In this document: positions 1-5,667 of the stretch, one piece after another
Position numbering within the stretch: position 1 is the first letter of the stretch
How the letters are laid out: the number at the start of each line of letters is the position of its first letter
Source of the DNA: DASQUK01 sp046723645
Lineage (GTDB): Bacteria > Actinomycetota > Acidimicrobiia > Acidimicrobiales > VFJN01
DNA: 7,373 bases
Direction: 5' to 3'
Assembly: GCA_046723645.1 (NCBI GenBank)
Contig: JBKOUY010000193.1
Coordinates: 1 to 7,373, forward strand
Translations under genes and position numbers: made by a program
The notes under the pieces: generated by a model
What the model saw: the letters and a program-made list of their open reading frames with translations, nothing else
The model's database searches: none
Told to the model about the DNA's origin: nothing

Positions 1-6
1 CCGGCC

Positions 7-33
7 TTGAGTGTCACAGGTCGTTCGTAACGT
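7..33 (+). promoter_or_regulatory. Possible weak promoter upstream of the Cys-rich gene
   Basis: TTGAGT at 7-12 resembles a -35 box and TAACGT at 28-33 fits the actinobacterial TAnnnT -10 pattern. The spacer is only 15 bp, shorter than the usual 17, so the match is weak. It would give a leader of about 60 nt before the ATG at 101. Nothing else is visible in the first 100 bases, and the upstream context is cut by the window edge. Confidence 0.22.
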
Positions 34-100
34 CGGGACATGGGTGAGGTGACGAGGTTCCGGGTGGTCGTGCCCAGCGACCCGAGCCGAGGAGACGTTC

Positions 101-415
101 ATGGCCCGTTCCCACGACCGAAGCGACAGCCGTTGCCCCGACCCCAGCGACGGCGTGCTGCGCATCGACTGCGACGACTGCGCCATGCAGGGCACCGAGT
201 GCTGCGCCGACCGCAGCGGCGGCGTGCTGCGCATCGACTGCGACGACTGCGCCATGCAGGGCACCGAGTGCTGCGCCGACTGCTTGGTGACCTTCGTCTG
301 CTCGCGGGAGCCCGGCGAGGCGATCGTGGTCGATGTCGCGGAGGCGCGGGCCTTTCGCATGCTGTCCGAGGCGGGCCTGCTGCCCGCGTCGCGGCACGTG
401 CGCCGCACCGGCTGA
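101..415 (+). CDS. Small Cys-rich protein with internally duplicated CxxC segment
   Basis: This is a predicted 104-residue cytosolic protein with no signal peptide or membrane segment. The ATG is preceded by GAGGAGA (89-95) with a 5-nt spacer, which fixes the start. It holds 11 cysteines, at residues 12, 24, 27, 34, 35, 47, 50, 57, 58, 61 and 67. A 23-residue unit with the pattern RIDCDDCAMQGTECCAD occurs twice in tandem (about residues 18-37 and 41-60). In the second copy the final CADC forms a second CxxC; in the first copy the equivalent position is Arg38. The C-terminal 40 residues are ordinary alpha/beta-looking sequence without repeats. Paired CxxC motifs suggest zinc or another metal, which is inference. 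I vaguely recall short actinobacterial hypotheticals with one such segment (CDDC...CxxCxVTF), which would make the duplication a local event. The gene ends 67 bp before queG and may be co-transcribed with it. Function unknown. Confidence 0.75.
   Translation: MARSHDRSDSRCPDPSDGVLRIDCDDCAMQGTECCADRSGGVLRIDCDDCAMQGTECCADCLVTFVCSREPGEAIVVDVAEARAFRMLSEAGLLPASRHVRRTG
142..280 (+). repeat. Tandem direct repeat, two 69-bp units inside the Cys-rich gene
   Basis: Units are 142-210 and 211-279. The run 151-211 is identical base for base to 220-280 (61 bp), and the ten bases before it match except at two positions (144/213 and 150/219). The period is exactly 23 codons, so the reading frame is kept. A fainter match continues upstream around 132-141, where Cys12 aligns with Cys35. 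The near-perfect DNA identity, with no synonymous drift in the 61-bp core, points to a recent duplication or an assembly duplication. Confidence 0.95.
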
Positions 416-482
416 CAGCGCCGCGTGCCCGGGCGATGGCGGCGGAGTTGCCCGGCGCGAGGGTGACCGGCACGATGGCCCG

Positions 483-1721
483 GTGCCCACGGTCCTCGTC
501 CGCCCGCCGCGACGCGTCCCACGCGTCGCAGACCTGGCGGCCCTGGGTCGTGCACACGGGCTCGATGCGGTCGGCGTCGCTCCGGCCGGGTCGTTCGCCA
601 CCACGCGCCGACACCTCGAGCGCCGAGGCGCCGCCGGCCTGCACGGCGGGATGGCCTTCACCTACCGGCGCCCCGAGCGGTCGACCGATCCGGGACGTGC
701 GCTCCCGGGCGCCCGGTCGATCGTGGTCGGCGCCCGCAGCTACCGCCGAGCTGCCGTCGTGCCGCCGTCCGGCCGGAGAGGATGGCCGCAGGCCACGCCC
801 GGATCGTCCTGCTGGGCCCGGCCACAGGGTCGGGTCGCCCGCTACGCCTGGGAGGACCACTACGGGCCGCTGCGGTCCGCGCTGACGCTCGTGGCCCGCG
901 AGCTCGAGGGGATGGGCTGGCGGTGCCGGGTCGTGGCCGACGACAACGCGCTCGTCGATCGCGAGGCCGCGTACCGGGCCGGCATCGGCTGGTACGGCAA
1001 GAACGCCAACCTGCTGCTGCCGGGTCGGGGCAGCTGGTTCGTTCTGGGCTCGGTGATCACCGATGCCCCGCTGGCCGCCGGCGACGGGCCGACGGCCGAC
1101 GGCTGCGGTAGCTGCACGCGCTGTATCGAGGGCTGCCCCACAGATGCCATCGTCGCCCCCGGCGTGGTGGACGCCCGGCGGTGCCTTGCGTGGCTGCTGC
1201 AGGCCGAGGGGCCGTTCCCCCATGAGTACCGCGCCGCGCTCGGCGATCGGCTCTACGGATGCGACGACTGCCAGGAGGTGTGCCCACCCAATCACAGGAC
1301 CGACCGGATCGATCCTGCGGCCGAAGCCGCACCCGGCGCCCAGCCGGTCGTCGACCTCCTCGAGATGCTGGCGGCCAGCGACGACGAGCTCATGGCCCAT
1401 CACGGGCGCTGGTACGTCCCCCGCCGCCAGGCACGGTACCTGCGCCGGAACGCGCTGGTGGTGCTCGGCAACGTCGCCGACCCGCAGAATCCGGCCGTCG
1501 CGGCGGCGCTGTGCCGCGCCCTGGCCGACGGCGACCCGCTGGTGCGCGGCCACGCGGTCTGGGCCGCCCGGCGGCTCGGCCGCCCCGACCTCCTGGACGC
1601 GGTCCCGGGCCTCGCCTCGGACCCCGACCGGCTGGTCCGAGCGGAGCTCGAGGCGCCCGTCGATGCACGCGTGCCCGGCCCCGGCGCGGCACCCGTCCCG
1701 GCGCCGGCGCCGACCGGCTGA
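483..1721 (+). CDS. queG: Epoxyqueuosine reductase QueG
   Basis: QueG reduces epoxyqueuosine to queuosine in tRNA, using cobalamin and two [4Fe-4S] clusters. The predicted protein has 412 residues from GTG 483. Residues about 15-200 form the DUF1730/cobalamin-binding part, with RVARYAWEDHYG (117-128) and GIGWYGKN (167-174), then GSWFVLGSVITD. The conserved Asp before this (DDNALVDR, 153-160) lies where QueG has its catalytic Asp. The eight cluster cysteines are present: C208, C211, C214, C218 (CxxCxxCxxxCP), C234, and C260, C263, C267 (CxxCxxxCP). Residues about 315-375 are HEAT-like helical repeats, followed by a Pro/Ala-rich tail. The frame stays open back to an ATG at 333, but those codons overlap the upstream gene and look non-coding (Arg/Cys/Gly-rich). 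GTG 483 is the only later start upstream of the conserved region; its Shine-Dalgarno is poor (GAGGG near 459-463). No other queuosine gene lies in the window. The next gene follows after 25 bp. Confidence 0.92.
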   Translation: MPTVLVRPPRRVPRVADLAALGRAHGLDAVGVAPAGSFATTRRHLERRGAAGLHGGMAFTYRRPERSTDPGRALPGARSIVVGARSYRRAAVVPPSGRRGWPQATPGSSCWARPQGRVARYAWEDHYGPLRSALTLVARELEGMGWRCRVVADDNALVDREAAYRAGIGWYGKNANLLLPGRGSWFVLGSVITDAPLAAGDGPTADGCGSCTRCIEGCPTDAIVAPGVVDARRCLAWLLQAEGPFPHEYRAALGDRLYGCDDCQEVCPPNHRTDRIDPAAEAAPGAQPVVDLLEMLAASDDELMAHHGRWYVPRRQARYLRRNALVVLGNVADPQNPAVAAALCRALADGDPLVRGHAVWAARRLGRPDLLDAVPGLASDPDRLVRAELEAPVDARVPGPGAAPVPAPAPTG

Positions 1722-1746
1722 TCCGCCGCGAGCCGGAGGCCCCGCC

Positions 1747-2865
1747 GTGTCCCATCTGCTGGTCACCAACGACTTCCCGCCCAAGATGGGGGGCATCCAG
1801 TCCTACCTGTGGGAGCTGTGGCGCCGGCTGGATCCCGGCAGCTTCACGGTGCTGACGACCCCGCACGACGGCGCCGCCGCCTGGGACGCGACGCAGGCGT
1901 TCCGGGTCGAGCGCGTCCGCCAAAGGATGCTCATGCCCACACGGGCGATGGCGCAGTGCATCGGTTCCGTGGCCGCGGAGACGGGCGCCGGCCTCGTGGT
2001 ACTCGACCCGGCGTTGCCGGTGGGCCTGGTGGGTCCCCGCCTCCGCCGGCCCTACGGCGTCGTTCTCCACGGCGCCGAGGTGACGGTGCCCGGACGGCTG
2101 CCGGTCACCCGGCAGCTGATGGCACGGGTGCTGCGGGGCGCGGCCGAGGTGATCGCCGCCGGGGGATACCCCGCACGCGAGGCCGAGCGGGCGGCGGGTC
2201 GACCCCTGCCGGTCACGGTCGTGCCGCCCGGCGTCGACACCGAGCGATTCCGGCCGCTCGACGCCGAGCAGAGGGCCAAGGCCCGGGCGCGCTTCGGCCT
2301 GCCCGAGGACGGGCGCGTGGTCGTGAGCCTCAGCCGCCTGGTGCCCAGGAAGGGCATGGACGTCCTCATCGAGGCGGGGGCCCGGCTGGCGCCGACGCGA
2401 CCCGACGTGGTGGTGGCCATCGGCGGCGGCGGACGTGATCGTTCCCGGCTGGACCGCCTGGTGTCCCGCTCCGGGGCGCCCGTGCGCATGCTCGGCCGGG
2501 TGCCCGACGACGATCTGCCCGAGCTGTACGGCTGCGCAGACGTGTTCGCCATGCTCTGCCGCAACCGCTGGGCCGGCCTCGAACAGGAGGGGTTCGGGAT
2601 CGTGTTCCTCGAAGCGGCCGCCTGCGGCGTGCCGCAGATCGCCGGCGACAGCGGCGGCGCGGCCGAGGCGGTGGCCGACGGGGAGACCGGTCTCGTGGTC
2701 CGCCGCCCGTCCGACGCTGGTGCCGTGGCAGCCGCCCTGGCCGACCTTCTGGACGACCCCGGCCGGCGGCGGGCCATGGGAGCCGCAGCCCGCGCCAGGA
2801 CGGTCGGGGAGTTCGGCTACGACCGCCTCGCCCGCCGGTTGGGGGAGGTCCTCGCGCGGTGGTGA
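1747..2865 (+). CDS. pimB: GT4 glycosyltransferase, PimB'-like phosphatidylinositol mannoside mannosyltransferase
   Basis: PimB' adds the second mannose (alpha-1,6, from GDP-mannose) to phosphatidylinositol monomannoside at the inner face of the membrane, an early step of PIM and lipomannan synthesis. The predicted protein has 372 residues, typical for the family, with the GT-B fold. The N-terminal domain starts with VTNDFPPKMGGIQSY (6-20), the glycine loop and acceptor region typical of PimB'. HGAE lies at 108-111 and VPPGVDTERF at 159-168. The donor site shows SRLVPRKG (196-203; R197 and K202 contact the diphosphate) and the EX7E motif EGFGIVFLE (E281, E289) followed by AAACGVP and SGGAAEAV. 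GTG 1747 is preceded by GGAGG (1735-1739) at a 7-nt spacing, a strong site. There is no transmembrane segment, as expected for a peripheral membrane enzyme. The exact acceptor cannot be read from sequence; a related GT4 mannosyltransferase is the main alternative. Confidence 0.85.
   Translation: MSHLLVTNDFPPKMGGIQSYLWELWRRLDPGSFTVLTTPHDGAAAWDATQAFRVERVRQRMLMPTRAMAQCIGSVAAETGAGLVVLDPALPVGLVGPRLRRPYGVVLHGAEVTVPGRLPVTRQLMARVLRGAAEVIAAGGYPAREAERAAGRPLPVTVVPPGVDTERFRPLDAEQRAKARARFGLPEDGRVVVSLSRLVPRKGMDVLIEAGARLAPTRPDVVVAIGGGGRDRSRLDRLVSRSGAPVRMLGRVPDDDLPELYGCADVFAMLCRNRWAGLEQEGFGIVFLEAAACGVPQIAGDSGGAAEAVADGETGLVVRRPSDAGAVAAALADLLDDPGRRRAMGAAARARTVGEFGYDRLARRLGEVLARW
2841..2848 (+). promoter_or_regulatory. 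Shine-Dalgarno inside the pimB end, for the membrane protein
   Basis: GGGGGAGG lies within the last codons of the glycosyltransferase gene, 10 nt before GTG 2859 and 13 nt before the adjacent GTG 2862. It favours the overlapping GTG at 2859 as start over the in-frame GTG at 3057, which has no comparable site. Confidence 0.6.
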
Positions 2866-3464
2866 GGCCCGGCGGCGACCGACCGGGCGAGGATCGGCCC
2901 GGCGATGCGGTCGACGGCGTTCGCCCCGCCGAGGCGGACGACGGGCGCCGTGCCGCGAACGCGCACGGCTTCCCCGCCACCGGGGCGCCGGCCGGAGGTC
3001 CGAGCGCCGATGATCATGGGGCGCGCTCGGGCGCCCGAAGCGACCTGATCTGCCGCGTGGCGGTATGGGCGACCGGCGGCTTCGTCGTGGTCTCGGTGCT
3101 GGCGGCGGCGTGGCCGGACACGTTCCTGCCGCTGTCGGTCCCGGTCGACCTGGTGCTGTTCGCGGCGGGGTGTGGCGCCTTCCTGTGGGCCTATGCGCTG
3201 GCCATCGGCCGGAGCCGCTACGAGACCTTGACCATGGCCGGGTTGTTCTTCCTGAGCGAGGGCGTGGCGCAGCCGGACGTGACGCGGCTGCTGCGCGGCG
3301 CACTGGCCGTTCAGGTGGTGGTGGCGGTGGCGGCGGCGTCGGTCCGGCCGTTCACCGCGCTGGCGTTCTCGGTCCTCGTCCCGATGCTCGGGCTGGGCCT
3401 CATGGCCCTGTGGGCGGCCCGTCACGGTCGCTTCCCTTCGAAGGCGCCGGAGCGGGGCGACTGA
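2859..3464 (+). CDS. Four-helix integral membrane protein of unknown function
   Basis: The predicted protein has 201 residues. Residues 1-62 are hydrophilic, rich in Gly, Pro, Arg and Asp and probably disordered, with a short imperfect repeat (GGDRPGEDRPGD). Four hydrophobic stretches follow: about 64-85, 95-117, 144-162 and 165-187. The best conserved-looking parts are the loop after helix 2 (MAGLFFLSEGVAQ, 126-138) and the last helix with VPMLGLGLMALWAARHG (174-190). I recall short actinobacterial membrane hypotheticals of this pattern but cannot name the family, and I see no catalytic motif. The gene starts inside the pimB coding end (7-nt overlap), so the two are probably translationally coupled, and a role in the same membrane or glycolipid pathway is a fair inference. 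In-frame GTG 3057 would start just before helix 1 and remove the disordered tail, but the upstream Shine-Dalgarno argues against it. Confidence 0.8.
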   Translation: MVRPGGDRPGEDRPGDAVDGVRPAEADDGRRAANAHGFPATGAPAGGPSADDHGARSGARSDLICRVAVWATGGFVVVSVLAAAWPDTFLPLSVPVDLVLFAAGCGAFLWAYALAIGRSRYETLTMAGLFFLSEGVAQPDVTRLLRGALAVQVVVAVAAASVRPFTALAFSVLVPMLGLGLMALWAARHGRFPSKAPERGD

Positions 3465-3480
3465 GCGGCGCGTTCGCCGC
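3465..3480 (+). terminator. GC hairpin directly after the membrane-protein stop
   Basis: GCGGCG (3465-3470), loop CGTT, CGCCGC (3475-3480) form a perfect 6-bp all-GC stem immediately after the TGA. No T-run follows, so it is not a canonical intrinsic terminator; it could be a weak terminator or an mRNA-stabilising hairpin. It stands at the start of the 122-bp gap dividing the queG-pimB part from the SRPBCC-ArsA part. A TAACGT at 3540-3545 could be a -10 box for the following genes, but I see no convincing -35. Confidence 0.3.
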
Positions 3481-3586
3481 GCACGCCACCCCAGCGGTGA
3501 GCCGGCGGAGGCGCTGCAGCAGGCGGAATCGCCGTTCACTAACGTGCCCACGTTCCATCGTCGACCCGCGGAAGGAGCGCAGTGAC

Positions 3587-4027
3587 ATGGACCAGGCGAC
3601 GCAGCAGATGGTCATCGGCGCGTCGCCGCAGCGCATCTGGGACGTGCTCACCGACTTCGACGACTATCCGACGTGGGCGCATGACCTGAAGTCGGCGACG
3701 GTGGTCGATCGCGACAACGAGGGGCGTCCGCGCGACGTGGCGTTCCGGGCGGCGGCGATGGGCCGGAGCACCAGCTACACCCTGCGCTACGACTACGGGC
3801 AGGCGCCCGACGTGCTGGCGTGGCGCCTGGTCCAGGGCGACATCACCCGCAAGCTCGACGGGTCCTACGAGTTGCGGGCCGTCGACGGTGATCCCGACAG
3901 CACCGAGGTCACCTACCACCTCGAGGTGGACGTCATGGTGCCGCTGCCCGGCTTCGTCAAGCGACGTGCGGAGGCACGCATCGTCCACACCGCGCTCCGG
4001 CAGCTGCGCGACCACCTGGAACACTGA
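3587..4027 (+). CDS. SRPBCC (START-like) family protein, polyketide cyclase/dehydrase type
   Basis: The predicted protein has 146 residues, the size of a single-domain SRPBCC helix-grip fold, which encloses a deep hydrophobic pocket for lipids or other nonpolar ligands. Typical signs are the opening strand with VIGASPQRIWDVLTDFDDYPTW (about 9-30), the middle strands with alternating residues (TSYTLRYDY, LAWRLVQGDITRKLDGSYEL), VTYHLEVDVMVPLPGFV before the last helix, and the long C-terminal helix ending in ALRQLRDHLEH. ATG 3587 follows AAGGAG (3572-3577) with a 9-nt spacer. Its stop overlaps the ATG of the ArsA-like gene (TGATG), so the two are translationally coupled. From memory this is the counterpart of mycobacterial Rv2185c (TB16.3), also beside an ArsA-like gene. 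The ligand is unknown; enzyme activity is possible, but no catalytic residues stand out, so a lipid-binding or carrier role is inferred. Confidence 0.85.
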   Translation: MDQATQQMVIGASPQRIWDVLTDFDDYPTWAHDLKSATVVDRDNEGRPRDVAFRAAAMGRSTSYTLRYDYGQAPDVLAWRLVQGDITRKLDGSYELRAVDGDPDSTEVTYHLEVDVMVPLPGFVKRRAEARIVHTALRQLRDHLEH

Positions 4028-5250
4028 TGCCGACCGCTGGCGCACGACCGGGGGACCGGGCGACGGATGCCGCCCGCATCCTGCTCTTCACGGGCAAGGG
4101 TGGCGTCGGCAAGACGACCGCGGCGGCCGCCACCGCCCTGCGCTGTGCTGATGCCGGGTTGCGGACCCTGGTGCTCTCGACCGACCCCGCCCACTCGCTT
4201 GCCGACGCCCTCGACGTCGAGCTCGGCCCGCTCGTGGCCCCCGTTGCCGGCGGGCTCTGGGGGCAGCAGCTCGATGCCCAGGACCGCATGGAGGAGTCCT
4301 GGGCGGAGATCCAGCGCTACCTGGTCGAGGTCTTCCGCTGGGCGGGGGTCGACGGGCTCGAGGCCGAGGAGCTGTCGGTGGTGCCGGGGCTCGACGAGGT
4401 GTTCGCGCTGGCGGACATCCGTGACCACGCCGAGGCCGACTGGGACGTCGTGGTCGTCGACTGCGCGCCCACCGCCGAGACGATCCGGTTGCTGTCGCTG
4501 CCCGACGTGCTCGCCCGCTACATGGAGCGGGTCTTCCCGATCGGGCGCCAGATGAACCGGGTCGTGTCTCCCGTGGTGTCCCGTTTCACCACGCTGCCGG
4601 TCGCCGACGACGACGTGTTCGCCGCCACCCGGCGCTTCTACGACCGCCTCGCCGGGGTGCGTGAGATCCTGACCGACGGCAGCCGCACGACCGTGCGGCT
4701 GGTGGTGAATCCCGAGCGGGTGGTGATCGCCGAGGCCAGGCGGACGCACACCTACCTGGCGCTGTTCGGCTACCACGTCGATGCCGTCATCGCGAACCGC
4801 ATCCTGCCCGACGATGTCACCGACCCGTGGTTCGCCCGGTGGAAGACGCTGCACGCCGAGCACCTTTCGGCCATCGACGCCGACTTCGCGCCGGTGCCGG
4901 TCCTCCGGCTCCCACTCCAGCCCACGGAGCCGGTCGGCGTGGACGCCCTGCGCACCGTGGCCGATGCCCTCTACGGCGACGAGGACCCGACCGCCCGGTT
5001 CGGGTCGGGCGAGCCCATGCGCGTCCGCCGGCGCGGTTCGGCGACGGTGCTGGAGGTCGACCTGCCGTTCACGGACCGGGACGATCTCGAGCTCGGCAGG
5101 CGCAACGGGGAGCTGCTCGTGCGGGTGGGCCCGTACCGCCGCGCGCTGCTGCTGCCCGACTCGCTGCGTCACCGGTCCGTCACGGGGGCGCGGCTGGAGG
5201 ATGGCCAGCTGCTGGTGACCTTCGGCGCCACCGGGACGCGTCGACGCTGA
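4027..5250 (+). CDS. ArsA/Get3-like P-loop ATPase with C-terminal HSP20-like domain
   Basis: The predicted protein has 407 residues and one ATPase domain, unlike the double-domain ArsA of E. coli. The deviant Walker A is GKGGVGKTT (23-31), with the signature lysine K24 that acts across the dimer. Next come STDPAHSLADAL (51-62, switch I region) and VVVDCAPTAETIRLLSLP (about 142-159, switch II region). VVNPERVVIAEARRT (226-240) and the end of the ATPase part (to about 317) follow the family pattern. Residues about 330-401 form a beta-rich domain resembling the ArsA-associated HSP20-like domain (LEVDLPFTDRDDLELGRRNGELLVRVG). Cysteines are only at 40 and 146, so neither ArsA metalloid sites nor the Get3 CxxC zinc site are present; arsenite export and classical tail-anchored targeting are therefore unlikely. 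The start overlaps the SRPBCC stop, and the next gene follows after 11 bp. From memory it matches mycobacterial Rv2184c. The client or substrate is unknown; ATP-driven work on a partner protein or the SRPBCC cargo is inference. Confidence 0.88.
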   Translation: MPTAGARPGDRATDAARILLFTGKGGVGKTTAAAATALRCADAGLRTLVLSTDPAHSLADALDVELGPLVAPVAGGLWGQQLDAQDRMEESWAEIQRYLVEVFRWAGVDGLEAEELSVVPGLDEVFALADIRDHAEADWDVVVVDCAPTAETIRLLSLPDVLARYMERVFPIGRQMNRVVSPVVSRFTTLPVADDDVFAATRRFYDRLAGVREILTDGSRTTVRLVVNPERVVIAEARRTHTYLALFGYHVDAVIANRILPDDVTDPWFARWKTLHAEHLSAIDADFAPVPVLRLPLQPTEPVGVDALRTVADALYGDEDPTARFGSGEPMRVRRRGSATVLEVDLPFTDRDDLELGRRNGELLVRVGPYRRALLLPDSLRHRSVTGARLEDGQLLVTFGATGTRRR

Positions 5251-5261
5251 GGAGGACGCAC

Positions 5262-5528
5262 ATGGAAGCCGAAGAGAACCGTACGGATCGCGCCCGCGAC
5301 GGGATCCAGCACCTGCAAACGGCGGCGCGCGAGCTGATCCATGCCGCGCGGGCCCTGCTCGACGTGGCTGAGGACGTGATCGACGATCCCGCGGCGATCG
5401 CCACGTTGGTCGGCGCCCTCGGCGCGGTCGGTGATGCGGCCAGGCGCCGCGCCGACACGCCTTCCGAGCACGACGGCGGCGCCGGCGGGGAGCCGGGCGC
5501 GCCGATCGAGCGCATCACCGTGGCGTGA
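5262..5528 (+). CDS. Small helical protein downstream of the ArsA-like gene
   Basis: The predicted protein has 88 residues. ATG 5262 has GGAGGA (5251-5256) directly after the ArsA stop with a 5-nt spacer, a strong start signal that supports this as a real gene although it is short. Residues about 8-62 look like one or two amphipathic helices rich in Ala, Leu, Arg and Asp (AARELIHAARALLDVAEDVI, then AAIATLVGALGAVGDAARRR). Residues 63-80 are a Gly/Asp/Pro linker, and the protein ends in a short tail, PIERITVA. It has no Cys, signal peptide or transmembrane segment. Small proteins occupy the same slot in Mycobacterium (about Rv2183c) and Streptomyces (SCO2127, next to glkA); homology to either is not something I can establish by eye. 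An adaptor or partner for the ATPase is a guess from its position and coupling. Confidence 0.7.
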   Translation: MEAEENRTDRARDGIQHLQTAARELIHAARALLDVAEDVIDDPAAIATLVGALGAVGDAARRRADTPSEHDGGAGGEPGAPIERITVA

Positions 5529-5667
5529 CCATCGCCGCGGGGTTCCGGTGCCTCCGACCGCGGTGTCGACCGCCGACGGGCCCCGAGCGGGGGGATGGGC
5601 CGTGGCCTACGATCGGCGCGCACCACGTCGAACGATCGCCCGTTACCCCCATGCTCGAGGAGGCGCC
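5529..5667 (+). promoter_or_regulatory. 139-bp gap with possible -10 box before the eRF1-like gene
   Basis: TACGAT at 5608-5613, in the context GTGGCCTACGATCGG, fits the actinobacterial TAnnnT -10 pattern; the region 17-18 bp upstream has no TTGAC-like -35. ACGATCG recurs at 5609-5615 and 5632-5638, exactly 23 bp apart, overlapping and following the possible -10. Two small stems are visible (GCGGT-GTCG-ACCGC and CCCC-GAGC-GGGG, the second at 5581-5592), neither followed by a T-run. The gap suggests the eRF1-like gene has its own promoter, but the evidence is thin. Confidence 0.28.
5657..5663 (+). promoter_or_regulatory. Shine-Dalgarno deciding the eRF1-like start
   Basis: GAGGAGG ends 4 nt before GTG 5668 and 13 nt before the in-frame ATG at 5677. 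The first spacing is a little short and the second too long, so GTG is preferred. The two starts differ by only three residues. Confidence 0.55.

Noticed and set aside
142..280. CRISPR-like or satellite repeat
   Set aside because: There are only two adjacent units with no spacers, in frame within a coding region with a good ribosome site, so an internal gene duplication explains it.
40..885. Long + strand open frame of 281 codons from ATG 40
   Set aside because: It is out of frame with the Cys-rich gene and queG, both of which show clear motifs. Its translation is Arg/Pro-rich low-complexity sequence typical of a shadow frame in GC-rich DNA.
99..1796. Long minus-strand open frame of 565 codons opposite queG
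   Set aside because: It is antisense to queG, which has all eight cluster cysteines. The antisense product has no recognisable domain and is rich in Gly, Arg and Ala.
1390..3303. Minus-strand open frame of 637 codons opposite pimB
   Set aside because: It spans the ends of queG and the membrane protein and all of pimB on the opposite strand. No motif or credible ribosome site supports it, and high GC explains the absence of stops.
3913..5172. Minus-strand open frame of 419 codons opposite the ArsA-like gene
   Set aside because: The + strand frame has Walker A, switch motifs and coupling to its neighbours. The antisense product is His/Arg/Gly-rich and matches no family I know.
4027..5250. Arsenite efflux ATPase (arsA) proper
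   Set aside because: It has a single ATPase domain and only two cysteines, neither placed as an ArsA metalloid ligand. No arsB, arsD or arsR lies nearby.
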